From the NCBI GenBank assembly GCA_963678675.1, contig OY783193.1, positions 12,572,822-12,636,821 on the forward strand: DNA of 64,000 nt. The letters run 5' to 3'. The position numbers and the translations under genes were made by a program. Shown here in pieces: positions 12,300-23,884 of the stretch (position 1 is the stretch's first letter; each line of letters begins with the position of its first letter). The notes beneath the pieces are model-generated. The model made no database searches. It was not told the origin of the DNA and worked only from the letters and a program-made list of their open reading frames with translations. This DNA comes from Xiphydria camelus. Its lineage: Eukaryota; Arthropoda; Insecta; Hymenoptera; Xiphydriidae.

Positions 12300-13395
12300 T
12301 TCTTACAAAGCCAAGCGCTCATTTTCTCGCTGATCTATGTCGGCTTACCGTTCGCGCGCGCGAACGCAACTTTCCCTCTAGTCCCATGATCTTATCGAAA
12401 AAATCTCAACATTTTCCAAGCGATCGGAATCTCACGATTTTAGCGTAAATCTAGCGTTCGAGCGTCCGGCCAGGTTTCGCGAACGAGTTTAAACGCAATG
12501 ACGCTGCGGAATGTATCGTTAATAATAAACGGGCGTTTCTCCGTGAAGCGCAAGGTCATACTCTCGTACCTGCATATACATGAAAAGACAATCCATCCGA
12601 GCGAAACAAAGACGACACTCGTTTAACGTTAATAACATGCGAACTGTTGTCACGGAATAGAATTGAGGAAAAGGGTGTCGAATGGTAGCGTTGGATATCA
12701 AATTCATATATTTATTTAACAAATATTTCTCCCCTACGAGTTCAAAGTATCGTTCTTCTTCTTTCCCGTTCGAAATGGACGACTTTTTCCTTATGGTCTT
12801 TCTAATTCTTGAATTTATTAAAAGAAAGTTATAGAAATTTCGGTATAAAGCTTCTTTCTAGTCTAGATACGATCATCCCCCTGCGCATAATCCAGTAGTT
12901 TCTTTACACCGCGATGCAACGATAGTCGAGTGATTCTCCTTTGCTGGCCCTTGAACTCAACCCCTCAGCTGTAACCTTATTCCGTACGAGTAGCTACGCG
13001 AACTTTTGTATATTCTCACAACAACCTTCAGTCGCCTCTTCAAGTTTCAGAAGTGGTTTCATTCTTCTTCTCGGACGCCAGACACTTTGCTCTTCATGAG
13101 TATCCTTTGCAAGCTGTAGCACGCGTCCCTGAGCGGTCGAGTCTCTTACTCGAAATATTATAACTTCGAATTCGTTCGAAGGTCCAAAGGCGAGCGTGTA
13201 GTTTTATCGCTGCGCGACTTTAGCTATCACGACCCTCGTCATTTCCGTAAAGAGCCAACGTGCTGCTCTTTGCGCACGTGACTCGTTTCCGTCTTTTGCT
13301 GTAAGATCGCGCTTTCCCTCCGTCGAGCGGGATCAATTCTGGAGGGGGAGTGAACTAAAGTTCGTCAAGAGCTTCAACTGCTTTCAAAATATCTA
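12300..13395. other. Gene-free stretch after GlcT
   Basis: No recognised gene or transposon. It includes the self-complementary CGTTCGCGCGCGCGAACG near 12351-12368 and pyrimidine-rich sequence further on. It may be extended 3' UTR or intergenic sequence. Confidence 0.4.
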
Positions 13396-13400
13396 TGATA

Positions 13401-13782
13401 ATGGGCATGTTCACGATTTTTTTGCTCATTCGTTAATACTTTTTGTGCTTATTAATAAGATGTTTGTTTTTTTTTCTGAGCACTAATTTCTTTTTTTAAT
13501 GTTTAAAGTTTGACTTCGATTCAAACGAAATCCTTAGTGACGTCACTAAAGCCATTGGCAAGGGGTTTGTGAATGGTGGGGAATCTGTTGCCCGACTCTG
13601 ATTGGTCAGTTAAAATGGCGGTGAAAGTGCGACGCTTTAAAACGAATGCCTTTTTTAATATCTCAAAAATAATGGGAAAACATTTTTTTAATGATCCATT
13701 TTTTACCTACATTACTTTAATACCCTAATCTTCCGATTCATGCACTTTAAACAGTTGTACAAAAAGTTGTGAACATGCCCAT
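13401..13782. repeat. Inverted-repeat element with ATGGGCATGTTCAC ends
   Basis: ATGGGCATGTTCAC at 13401 is repeated inverted at 13769-13782, followed inward on both sides by T-rich sequence. About 380 bp, non-coding, and it abuts the next MITE directly. Confidence 0.6.
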
Positions 13783-13936
13783 TGAGGGGTTCCATTGCAA
13801 AACTCGCCTCATCCACTTTTTTTTTGACACGTTTAGGTGGCTTAATGCATAGATGGCTATTAACAGATGCCATAAAAGCCGCTATCTAATTTTTTTAAAA
13901 CTGGATAAGGCGAGTTTTGGAATGGAACCCCTCAAT
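13783..13936. mobile_element. MITE with TTGAGGGGTTCCATT ends
   Basis: About 154 bp. The terminal sequence TTGAGGGGTTCCATT and the following AAACTCGCC are repeated inverted at the other end (about 13905-13936). The centre (TAGATGGCTATTAACAG) is unpaired. It lies immediately next to the 13401-13782 element. Confidence 0.7.
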
Positions 13937-13939
13937 TAA

Positions 13940-16450
13940 ACCAGAAGCTGTTTAGATTATATTTCCTTACGTTGTGCACGGTTTCAAGTTCGGCTTATGC
14001 GAATTTACGTAAACCATAAGTCACAGCAACGGAGATTTTATTCTTAGAGGAACTTTTCTTTTTGCCATTCTTACGGCAAGGTCGTGAAATTCGTCATTTG
14101 CTTACATCGGTCGTGGTTTATGAATATTAGCGTAGGGTGACCTCTTAATGCATAATTTTATACGGCTCCGTACACTTTCTCTCTCTCTCTCTCTTCTTCT
14201 TTCTTTCTCTTTCTGGTCAACCGTTGTTTCTTTAATTTTCATTACGCTAAAGGTTAAACCGTGTATAAACAGGGAATTCCATTTGAATAGCGCTCTTGGA
14301 TAACAATTTCAGTTCGCTTCTCCGCAGAAGTGTGTGACTCGCAGAGTTTAACTTTTACCATTATGATATTACGTTGTCGGATGTGTTGAAATAAATTTAA
14401 ATAGATACATCCATTGATATGCTTTTAGATAAGTACACCGTTATTTATATCTTCGTATACCTACTTTGTAAATTAATTACAGATTAGATTATATTTATCG
14501 TGGCGATTCGTTTTTATGCGGATATGCCGACGCCACGTTTAGTATTAATTTCGAAGCATCGCTCAATAATCTTATGCAATAAATGTGCATATAATAAAGC
14601 GGCACAAGTATATGTCCTTAAGACGATATTATATGGTTTAATCGACCGATGAGTCCAATGACTAAGTGCGAATCGTGTATCGTTCAAACCGATGGCTGGT
14701 GAAGTTGCCCGGTTTGCAAAGACTACACTGATAAAAATTGAGTTGATCGAACAAAAATTATTTGCCTCCACAAAGTTTTGCGGTCGTCGGTTGTCAAATC
14801 AATGATTGATATTGGGTGAATAAATTGGTGTAGTTCAAAGATACGAATTAGAAATAATCATTTCATTCAGTTAAGTTCGATTCCAGCGAGCTTGAGTTTT
14901 GACAATATCAATAAACGTTTCATTTCATTCAGGGTCCATGACACTTTAGTTTAACAAAATATCATATTGAAATGTCAACGAAAATCTCAAGGAATTAAAT
15001 TTATTTGGAATTCCATAATTCGAGTGGTTTAATTATCGCTTCATCGGTTCGATGAAAGTATGATTCTCGAATGAACCAGAGGAGTCAAATAGCAGCATTT
15101 GGTTGATTGAACTATCAGTAGGCTTTTTATCAGTGTATGTCGGAAATACAGTATCGGGCGAGTGCTCTTATTTATGTCTGTCGCTGAAGTTCCGATCGAT
15201 CGAGTTTTAATAGTCGCAAATTTTTTATTTGTTCTCCACACTTTGGGGACGGGTTAAAATTTGAAGCGGAGTTGAAGATCTTAGGACATTCCTATGTATG
15301 TACTATAAAACGCTGGAAATGAAATTCATTGAATCAACCGAATCTCATTCCTCCATCCATAGGAACAGTGTTTTGTTCCATCAGCTGAACTTTTATTGAT
15401 TCAAATGAATTTCTTTTCATTGTCTTTGAAACACGTGCAGTGATATGCCAAAAAATTATCGGAATTGAATACGAACTCCAGCGACGTGTTCGTATACCTA
15501 CCGTACCTAAACCTCTCGCCGACCAAGATTCTCGCGTTGCGTTCAAATCGAAAATGGGACATTCCATTTTCTTATGTCGCTGTCCATATCCGCGTAAATC
15601 GGCCGCGTAGAGCGCGGCCGTGCTATTGAGTACAATGCATAATTCTGGTAGGTACGCGTACCTACGTATTTTCAAAATGACGCTCCCAGAGAAAATCAAA
15701 CGAAATCAAATTTATACCAGAGTCTGCGATAGCCGAATGGAAGGTGAAAGGAGGAGGGGGGCATCTCAATGCGCGCGTCGCGTGAAGATTTATCAGAACA
15801 ACGTCTTTATATTTGACATATTTTTGTCATCACTGTACATAATCATATGAGCGTTATCTCCCATATTCTAAGCACTCATTCGTAAAGACATAATACGAGA
15901 GGGAAAGAAAGGTATGGCGAATCGTACAAGTGTATACCTAGTCTAGCTAGGTGTTAAACTTTGCTAACTTAATTAATGTATAAAATGAATGTGAAGCGGT
16001 ACGATGTCGTTATTCATTATTCCTTTTAGACGAGTAATTGCGATATTTATTGTTAAGTCTGTATGTGTGCATGTGCGTATATGTGTAGGTACTTGAGATC
16101 GCGACAAGGCTCCGACCCGACTTGGTCGCTTCGACTAGTCGAATCGGCTAAAGTCGTCCGTGGAATCTGAGCTTGTAAAATTCTAAGTGTACGAGACTTT
16201 TTGAACTTTCCTTTTTTTTATAAAGCAATCGCTAGCTTTTAAGTACGACCGAGTATACCGAAGAGAAACCGGACGTGGCCATCCTGTTAATTATAACGCG
16301 TAGTGAACGGATGGACCCGACGAAAGAAACTGCAGCGATCGAGATTGGCCGCGCATCCCGCGTTCAGATATGCCTTTTTTTTGGCCGACTCTAGATATTT
16401 TCACGTTTCCATTCGCGGTCTCTTTCGACCGCTCTCGCTTATTCCGTTTC
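13940..16450. other. Gene-free stretch
   Basis: No gene or repeat pair recognised. A (CT)n tract lies at about 14179-14195. ORFs at 14514-14771, 15041-15241, 15334-15699 and 15620-15850 have no recognisable similarity. Confidence 0.4.
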
Positions 16451-16452
16451 TA

Positions 16453-17364
16453 CGAGGGTGTATCAAATATAAACGGGATTCGTTTTGTAAAAAATTCTAA
16501 CTTTATTTAATTAAGCTTAGAAACATATATTATTTTTCTACATAGTCTGCCGCCCTAGAAATACATTTTTTTCCATCGGATTGGGAGCTTTTTTATTCCA
16601 TCATCGTAGAAACTCTTTGGATGTTCTTGTAGCCATTGGAGCACAAATGCTTCCACCGCGTCGTTGTCGAAACGTTGACCTCCAAGCGCTTCTATGAGGG
16701 GTCCAAAAAGATGGAAGTCACAAGGGGACAAGTCGGGATTATATGGCGGATGTTCCAGCATTTCCCAGCCTAATGCGTCCAATTTTTACCTTGTGATATT
16801 GGCCGCATGAGGCCTAGCGTTGTTATGCAAAAGAATGACACTTGACCGATTGCTTCTCCCTTTTCCTTCGAAATGATAATTACGCGAAATACAGTAATTC
16901 ACAATAATAATGCGCATTAATCGCGCGTCGATCGTGAAGAAAGTCAACGTAAAGAGCACCTTGTCGATCAAAAAACTATTGGCTTCGGTCACACTCGTCC
17001 TTGGGCGGCGAGCGTGGCTCTCGTTCTGGACTTTTTCACGCCCTCCAGAAAATTCTTTGTGCCATGCAAACACACGGATTCTTGACAGGGTATTGTCCCC
17101 GAACTATGCCTGTAATCGCCGCAAAATTTCGGTTGGATTCACCTCTTCCTTGGCCAAAAACTTGATTATAATCCGTAGCTGCACGGAGACATGCACTTCT
17201 GTCTCGCTCATGGTTTCTTTTCATACTAAAGGGACTCAGTGAATTGCGGTCGATTCTTCCCTCTTCCTAACGGTACAGGCCATCTGCGCATTAACTCCTT
17301 CCAGGTCACGGTCCCTCCGTAATTAAAAAAAAAATCAGTCCCGTTTATATTTGATACACCCTCG
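16453..17364 (-). mobile_element. Internally deleted, frameshifted mariner element
   Basis: Inverted termini beginning CGAGGGTGTATCAAATATAA flank 912 bp, with TA at 16451-16452 and 17365-17366 as target duplication. Minus-strand fragments of a mariner transposase lie inside. The N-terminal helix-turn-helix part is spread over two frames at about 17224-16980. A C-terminal part at 16782-16558 contains HPPYNPDLSPCDFHLF, which carries the third catalytic aspartate of the DD34D triad. Full mariners are about 1.3 kb, so roughly 350 bp of the catalytic core is missing and the frames are broken. It cannot make a transposase but could be mobilised in trans. Confidence 0.92.
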
Positions 17365-17492
17365 TACTATTCGTAATTTTTAACAGGGCGAGAGTTGCAT
17401 TGGCGACTGTGATCTGCTTAGCAAGGATTTCTGCGCCTTTTCCATCTGAAAGTTTGTTGGTTGTCGCGTATCATTCGATTGCGGGGAGTTAA

Positions 17493-17568
17493 CCCTTTAT
17501 TTGGCAGGGTGTCACTAGTGACACCCTAATTTAAGTGTGTCACTAGTGATACCCTGCCAAATAAAGGG
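17493..17568. mobile_element. 76-bp TTAA-flanked palindromic MITE (piggyBac-like)
   Basis: CCCTTTATTTGGCAGGGT opens the element and is repeated inverted at its end. TTAA at 17489-17492 and 17569-17572 is the target duplication typical of piggyBac. The middle holds two copies of GTGTCACTAGTGA in opposite sense. It is non-coding. Confidence 0.8.
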
Positions 17569-17574
17569 TTAAAT

Positions 17575-19910
17575 TGATAGTCAATCCGTGTGTTCCTGCG
17601 CGAACAACCCGTTAGTGCTCGTAATCGAGAAAGATATAAATATGATAATTGTCGAAAGGCTTTAATAAGCGTTAAATACTGTTCCTCTCGCGCAGGCTTG
17701 CCAGGTGCACGTAAAAAACAGTCATCGTCCAATTCTTTTTGTATGTATTCGATTCATTTCCTGATCATTTTCGCGCTTCATAAAACTGAAATTTGTATCA
17801 ATCGAGTGCAATGACAACAAAAGACGATTTTCAGTTGGCCTTCGCGGAGGCTTGTTGGCTATTTCGAAAATAGACTGAAATTGTTATACCCACCGATTTA
17901 ATTGTTATTAGGTATCCCTTTTACAATACGAGATTCCCGCTCGCGTACCCCGTACGTGACCCTACTCTTTTTCCGCTGATTTTCCCTTTCTTCGTCCTGT
18001 TATTCGTCACGTTTCTTACTATACCTAATTCCTTTTTCGAAAGAGAAAAGATTTCTGGCGACGATAAGGTCTCTTGTGGAGGCTTACAGATGAAGCGCGC
18101 CTGAGTCCACGTCAGTTACATTGGTTAATCACAGAATTCTCATTTCGGAACGTTCTATAGAAAGCGACGGAGGATACAAAAAAATATTCTAAAGTACCGT
18201 AGATTTAGAAAAACCGTTATTCTTTTATATTTTACACATCGAACGTCATAAAACTCTGCAATACACCCGATTCTAGGTAAAGGGATGCGACGTCGAGAGA
18301 ATTCGAGCTGTATAGATAATCGATAAAGAGGCGAACCACACTGTTGCATGCGCCACATCTATCGCATAATGTAGCAAATATAATGTAACGAGGGAACGCT
18401 CTTACTGCGAGAATCGGCTCAATCGTTGACTCTCCGCGCGACTTCGACTTTCAGGAGATCGGATTAGGCTAATCGACGCGAGGGAGATTGTAAAGCAAAG
18501 ACTTTTTCCGATCGAGGATTTTCTTAAATTTTTGGATTTTGCATTTTTCCCTTTACGGTTAGGCGTAAGTGTTTAATTTAGATCGACGCGAGGCGTCGCA
18601 CCGGTGATCGAGTCTCGGAATCCGTGTGGAAATATTTGTTGGGCGTTGGCTAGGGCCAAGATTATTTTTCCTGATAATATCTTTGTTCCAGTTAAGATAC
18701 TTGTAATGGACTATTAAAGGAATGTCATATTTTTCGGAAAAGGGCCCGTATAGTTTGTCTTCACTTGGACCAATATACGTTGATCTGACTCGGCCCTGTG
18801 GGTATTTCCTTCTTACGAAAAAAGACCATTCGAAAACTGATTAAAATAATGTTTTAGGGTAATAAATAACATTTGCTAGTAATATAATATATTGGTGAAC
18901 TATTTAATGAAAAGAAATGTATGGACTCGGAAAAAAACAGCAATTTTTACTACACTGTAAACATTTTTTTCGGGAATTTTCTCGAAAATAATTGAGAAGC
19001 TATAACTCGAAAAGCCCGGGAATTTTTCCAAACATTATACAAGGAAAATTGTCAGATGCATTCGGAAAAGTTCCTAGTGGATTAGGGAATTTTCTTAACT
19101 GCATTCGTAGGGAAAATTACCAGACGCATTCGGAAATATTCCTAGCGAGTTAAGGAATTTTTCCAACTACGTCATGTATATAAAAAGCATAATAAATAAG
19201 TTTTTCCCCCATATTTATTGCCCTTTGTGTTTGTGGATTCTACTCTTGTTGTATTATCGTGTCTGTGGTCATCTTTAGGTTTATTTCATGAATAAAAAAC
19301 TTTTTCTGATTGGGTCGGAGCGCGGTCGCGGGACTCTTTGAACGCGAAGCTGGCGTTTTTCTCGGCGAGCTACTGTAACACAACACGTTAGTTTTGCTAC
19401 AAAATGAGGGTTTTAGTTACACGTCTGGTTATTTTATCAGTATGCTTCAACAAATGCTCTCTCTCTCTCTGTCAGCATACCGTTTTAAAATTATAATAAT
19501 ATACTGAGTGAAAAATGAAATTATAATTCAGAAAATTAATATTTTTTACCATTACAAAATTGATTATATTATGGGATTTTGTTTGATCAAGAATAAACTT
19601 AGAATTCACATATCGGATTCAGAGGGGAGAGGAGCAAAGCGATAATAAATAATATTCTGTTTCTATAACCTTTAAGTTCATAACAGTAAAAGTAACTTAT
19701 TTCAATAGTAGATTTTAACTTTTAGTAAGAGTATTTTTAATTATTTAAAATTAGTAAAATATTTTACCATCGAATTGTTAAAATTAACATATTGTGGCTA
19801 AATATTGCTATAGTCCTTATAACTGTTTACGTCATATTTTTTTTATTACTTACACTTTCAGTAATATTCCCGAACATTATGGTTTTTTTCCCATTGAAGG
19901 TAGAATCCAT
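17575..19910. other. Gene-free stretch with a degenerate GGAATTTTTCC-rich patch
   Basis: No gene recognised. Between about 18960 and 19180 a motif like GGGAATTTTTCC followed by ATGCATTCGGAAA recurs three times in diverged form. The same word reappears at 20461-20575, on the other side of the second mariner, so that mariner probably inserted into an older GGGAAAATTCC-type repeat. Confidence 0.5.
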
Positions 19911-19912
19911 TA

Positions 19913-20455
19913 GGTGTATAACTTTGCTTTCGCCGTTTTTTTTTCGAAATTCGAGGCTTTATTGTAAAAAACTGGTTATACATTTATGATTCAAAGTATT
20001 CTCCATCGCTGACCACTACTTTCTACTTTGACACGAGTCTTCATCAAGTAATGCCTCCAACTCTGCATCTTCGAAAACCTTTTCTCTTCCACCGCTATGC
20101 CGATCTTTGATGTGAAAATCACCGTTCTTGAAGCGTTGAAACCACTCACACGTTCTTTCACTAATAGCGGCCTCACCATAAGCATTTGAGAGCATTCGAT
20201 AAGCCTCAGCCGCAGATTTCTTCATATTGAAGCAGACAATTTGAACCTCCCGCAAATGACGAGAATTTGGCCCGTAAACTGATATTTCCAATCGAGAATA
20301 ATTTTATGATGCAGACATAAATCGACTAATGTTTCTATGGTATTATGTTGACAGATGCCCAAGTTTATTGCATGACGTCTATGATCTATTTATTTCGATC
20401 ACTACTTACCGCTAAGGCCATCTATAGGAGAACGGCGGAAGCAAAGTTGTACACC
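19913..20455 (-). mobile_element. Second mariner remnant (543 bp) with transposase N-terminus
   Basis: Inverted ends GGTGTAYAACTTTGCTTYCG with TA at 19911-19912 and 20456-20457. A minus-strand frame (20291-20016) encodes a transposase N-terminus with the helix-turn-helix signature GEAAISERTCEWFQRFKNGD and the linker EDAELEALLDEDSCQS. The catalytic domain is absent. The termini and residues differ from the 16.4-kb mariner, so it is a separate lineage, closer to the human-SETMAR-like type. Confidence 0.88.
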
Positions 20456-20578
20456 TAATATTAGGGAAAATTCCCAAAAGTATTTGGTAATTTGAGAATT
20501 CCCTACATTTTCGGTAATATTCCCGAGCAGTACGGTATTTTTCCCTAAAAAGTACGGAGTTTTACCGAAATATTAGAT

Positions 20579-20722
20579 AATAGTATCTTATGTCATTAGG
20601 CGGAAATTCGAGGTTTTTTCAGACTGTGTTTAATTAGGTCGTAGCAGGAGGCATGGTGGGGGGACGAGGCTCGCCAAAGTCTTAAAAATCTGAGGATTTC
20701 AGCCGAGTGACATACGATTTTT
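20579..20722 (+). repeat. Foldback repeat, copy 1 (second copy at 55806-55943, inverted)
   Basis: It begins AGTATCTTATGTCATTAGGC and ends with a diverged complement. The centre carries GGCATGGTGGGGGGACG, also found unchanged in the copy at 55.8 kb. About 140 bp, non-coding. Confidence 0.75.
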
Positions 20723-21016
20723 TCTCCCGAATGCCAATTTCTTAAAACAAAACAGACAGAAGTATACACGGCTCATTTTACGTTGCGTTCATTAGTTTGA
20801 AAAAAGGACCCACTTTGGACTAAGCAATCGCGCCAGTCTGAGTAAAGTGCTTTTAACAGTCTGCGCGGACTCCCGGTCGGTGTCACACGGGAAAAACATC
20901 ATCTTACGGTCTAAAAATAGCCTTGAAAAGGGCATGAGTGAGGAAAAAATGTTTTCCCACTTTAATTCGGGACGTGCAAAAAGTTCGGGAAAATTCCAGA
21001 CATTTTTTACATTGTA

Positions 21017-21165
21017 CTTTATCCAGTAGCGCTGAGACTTGAGCTCATTTTCAAAAATGTGTACAGAAGAGGCATTTCTATGTACTGTTGTAAACAGTAC
21101 ATAGATCAGTTTTCTCTATTCGAATTCTTGAAAATGAGCTCGGGTCTCAGCGCTACTGAATAAAG
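21017..21165. mobile_element. MITE with TTTATCCAGTAGCGCTGAGA ends
   Basis: About 148 bp. The outer 35 bases (CAGTAGCGCTGAG... GAGCTCATTTTCA) are repeated inverted, and ATGTACTGTTGTAAACAGTACAT forms a smaller central palindrome. Non-coding. Confidence 0.75.
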
Positions 21166-21169
21166 CAGT

Positions 21170-22930
21170 AAAAATTGCTAGTTTTGTTTTCCGGGGATAT
21201 GATTTTTCGTATCAACAGTTGGGCTCTCGGGGACTTGAATACGGGTGCTCTACGTGGGAGACCTAAGCTACCCAGTGTTGTTGAAATTTGTAGTGATTTT
21301 ATTCAATATCAAGTGACCTACAGTATGAATAAAGACTCGTAAATTCATTAATTTCCTTGTTACTGCTCCATTACATTGGGAAAGCCCTGACTAAATTATC
21401 GTAGACTCTCTAAAGCATATCTCGGTCTTGGTGCAGGCATTACAAGGAAAGTCCGGTAAAAATTATCGTGGATGCCCAAATAAAGCCCTCATGGGCATTA
21501 ACGAAGATACTCGTAGCCTTATATTCTGCGGGCCGCCCTGATAATTTTCCACGCAGGAGAAAGGAAAGAGAGGAAATACGAGAGGAGGAGTGAATCTCGC
21601 GCAGAAATCCTGCTTTCCATAACGAATAGTTCCGAACTCTAGGTATAGGCGTAGGAGGTACATACATACATATGTGTTACCGACATACATATAAAATAAC
21701 GTAGACTTAGGCTATCTTACTGGGTACACACGTACGCTGTAATACCTATCACAGAATCATGCCAAATAAGATTTATTCCCATTATAGAGCGAATTCGCGC
21801 GAAGCGAACGGACTTGGGGGCGTTTTCTTCGAACGCCACTTCGTATACTTATTTCCTTTTCGCGAATAATAAAAACCGCGCTTTCGCGCTTGGCCAGCCG
21901 GAAGAGAAGAGGTAGTCGGCACGTCAACGTCTAGTCGTCGTCGCCGTTCTCGTTCCGCGGATCTTTATCGCGCGTCGAAATGATATAAGTAGATACGGGA
22001 CACCGTAAGCGCCGATAATGCAGTCGTTACCTTCGCAAAATCACGACCCTTCGAAGGGCACGCCCTTTCTTGCACACTCGAGGTTTCAGCTTTGCGATCG
22101 AAGCTGTTTTCGCTTGAAAAAACTGTGCCCGACGAGCCGCCCGCAAGCTGCGTTTTAATCGTCGGCGTCCGATACGTAGTGGTCGGGAGAATGCGTATCT
22201 TCCGATTATCATCCTAAAGCGACGTTAATCGATGCTATTAAAGTGAAGTATCGTATGTCAAATCGTCGATAAGATTGAGTTACGAGATTTCATTCATTTA
22301 GCAGCGAATGGTGATACGATTTGGTCGTTAAGTGGAAGATAATATTTTTTTGTTTTGTTTCAAATACCAATCGATTTGTCAGCTCCGTTGATCGATACAC
22401 TTGTCTTTAATTAAGTACAAATTGTGCGCTCGAATGAGTTATGACGGTACGTCATCCGCGGCGTGTTCTTTCGAACGTACCAACGTATATCTACAGAGTT
22501 ACAAGGGTAAAGTTGCCGCAGCCAGATATATCTAAGATCGTCCGCGTTTCCAGGACGACGATCGTACGATTGGTCAATCGAGAATTTTTGTCGGAACCAG
22601 CAGGGAAGGACGCGCCTGCGGAGCTTGCGGGCGGGGTCTGTATTCGGGGTTCGAGGCGGCTATTTAATGTCAAAATTCACATACGTGTCTGTGATAATAA
22701 GTTTTAATTTGTGTTCACGGTAGCTCTCGTTACAGAGGGACGTGGACTATGCGCGTGCGTTCGAAGCGTGGACTGTAATTTGTGGACGATGATCGGTTAA
22801 TAAACGCCGTTTTGTCGAGAATCAAACTGAAGTATTTCCTTTCTTTCATTTTCAGCAGGGAACGAATTTTCTGTACCTTTTCTCGATCTTTGGCCTCATT
22901 CTTGGGTGACCTTACAGAGTGAAAAGAGTC
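21170..22930. other. Gene-free stretch with a CpG-rich block
   Basis: No recognised coding sequence. Sequence from about 21780 to 22680 is CpG-rich, unlike its AT-rich flanks, and could be a promoter or first exon of a gene whose body I cannot see. The ORFs at 22441-22707 (+) and 22027-22212 (-) match no family I know. An AT repeat (22934-22957) follows. Confidence 0.35.
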
Positions 22931-22931
22931 G

Positions 22932-22959
<28 letters not shown>

Positions 22960-22962
<3 letters not shown>

Positions 22963-23203
22963 CTGAGAGGTAAACAATCGTATGTCCATAAAAGAAAGTT
23001 TTCAGTAGTGAGCAAAACAACTTTACCTTTACCCCACTGATACATGGGGATACTACCTTTTGCAAAACTAAAAATATTGGCAACCAATAAAACGGGACTT
23101 ACGATTTTTTTACCACAATAGCAAGTTGAAAGAGTGTAGTTTGAAAATGATATTAACTCAATATTGGGTAAAATTGGAGTTACGACTATTTACCTCTCAG
23201 CTA
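22960..23203. mobile_element. MITE with TAGCTGAGAGGTAAA ends
   Basis: TAGCTGAGAGGTAAA at 22960 is repeated inverted at 23189-23203, about 244 bp apart. Taking TA as the duplicated target leaves GCTGAGAGGTAAA as the terminus. It is inserted at the end of an (AT)n microsatellite. Non-coding. Confidence 0.65.
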
Positions 23204-23248
23204 CAGATACTTATTTTTGGGAGGGGGAATGCCTTTTACGCACACTTA

Positions 23249-23374
23249 GGGCCGGTTTTACCAACAGGTATAAACGCGGTATAGCTCTATACTGAGAATA
23301 ACCATAGGGCTTATTGCTGGTTATTCTCAGTATAGTGCTATACCGCGTTTATACCGTGTTGGTAAAACCGGCCC
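23249..23374. mobile_element. Harbinger-like MITE with TTA target duplication
   Basis: Starts GGGCCGGTTTTACCAACA and ends with its complement. About 55-bp arms include ATACCGCG/CGCGGTAT and TATACTGAGAATAACC. TTA at 23246-23248 and 23375-23377 is a TWA-type duplication, which with a GGGCC terminus is typical of PIF/Harbinger MITEs. Confidence 0.85.
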
Positions 23375-23389
23375 TTAGGGTGGACTAAC

Positions 23390-23880
23390 CCGAGGTAGTG
23401 TAGGACTCGAGACACCCCGCTATGGTATGAGTATAGTGCAATGCGGGGGCCCCCTGCCCACTAAACCTAAACCTCCTTGCCACGCACCCTTAAGGGAAGG
23501 ATTCGGGGAAACCAGTGCACGTAAAACTAGTCAACTTCCGGAGCCTCCCCAGGGATGGGCGGAAAAATCGTCCTCCTCACCAGGCCCAGGACCTCCAGGG
23601 AAAAATCAGGTGATAAAGGTGAAGATCAAAGGAGGATAGACAAAAGACGAAGGGTGAAGAAAAAGGTGTGCAGAATATTCGCCCGGTTATGTGCTTGCGC
23701 TTATACTAGATAGAGGGCATCCCCAAGAGAGGGGGTGCTTTGCCTACTTTCAAACCAACCATTTATTAGGTTCCCGCCGTCACGTCCATGTGTGTAGATC
23801 CATATTTAACGGGGCGAGAGAGAGAACCCATTTGGGCAGTACTGAGAGATGTGCAGTAATTACAAACTTTTGCTAAGTCA
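23390..23880 (+). other. Atypical GC-rich purine-biased segment, possibly retroelement-derived
   Basis: Base composition differs from both flanks (pro-, gly-, lys-type codons in a 70-codon frame at 23427-23639; GGAGGATAGAC; CATTTATTAGGTTCCCGCC). It resembles 5' regions of non-LTR retrotransposons in texture, but no reverse transcriptase, nuclease or zinc-knuckle motif is present. Identity unknown. Confidence 0.25.
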
Positions 23881-23884
23881 GTGA

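Noticed and set aside
22027..22212. Arg/Lys-rich 61-codon minus ORF as a ribosomal or nuclear protein
   Set aside because: Basic composition only; no motif, flanks do not extend it.
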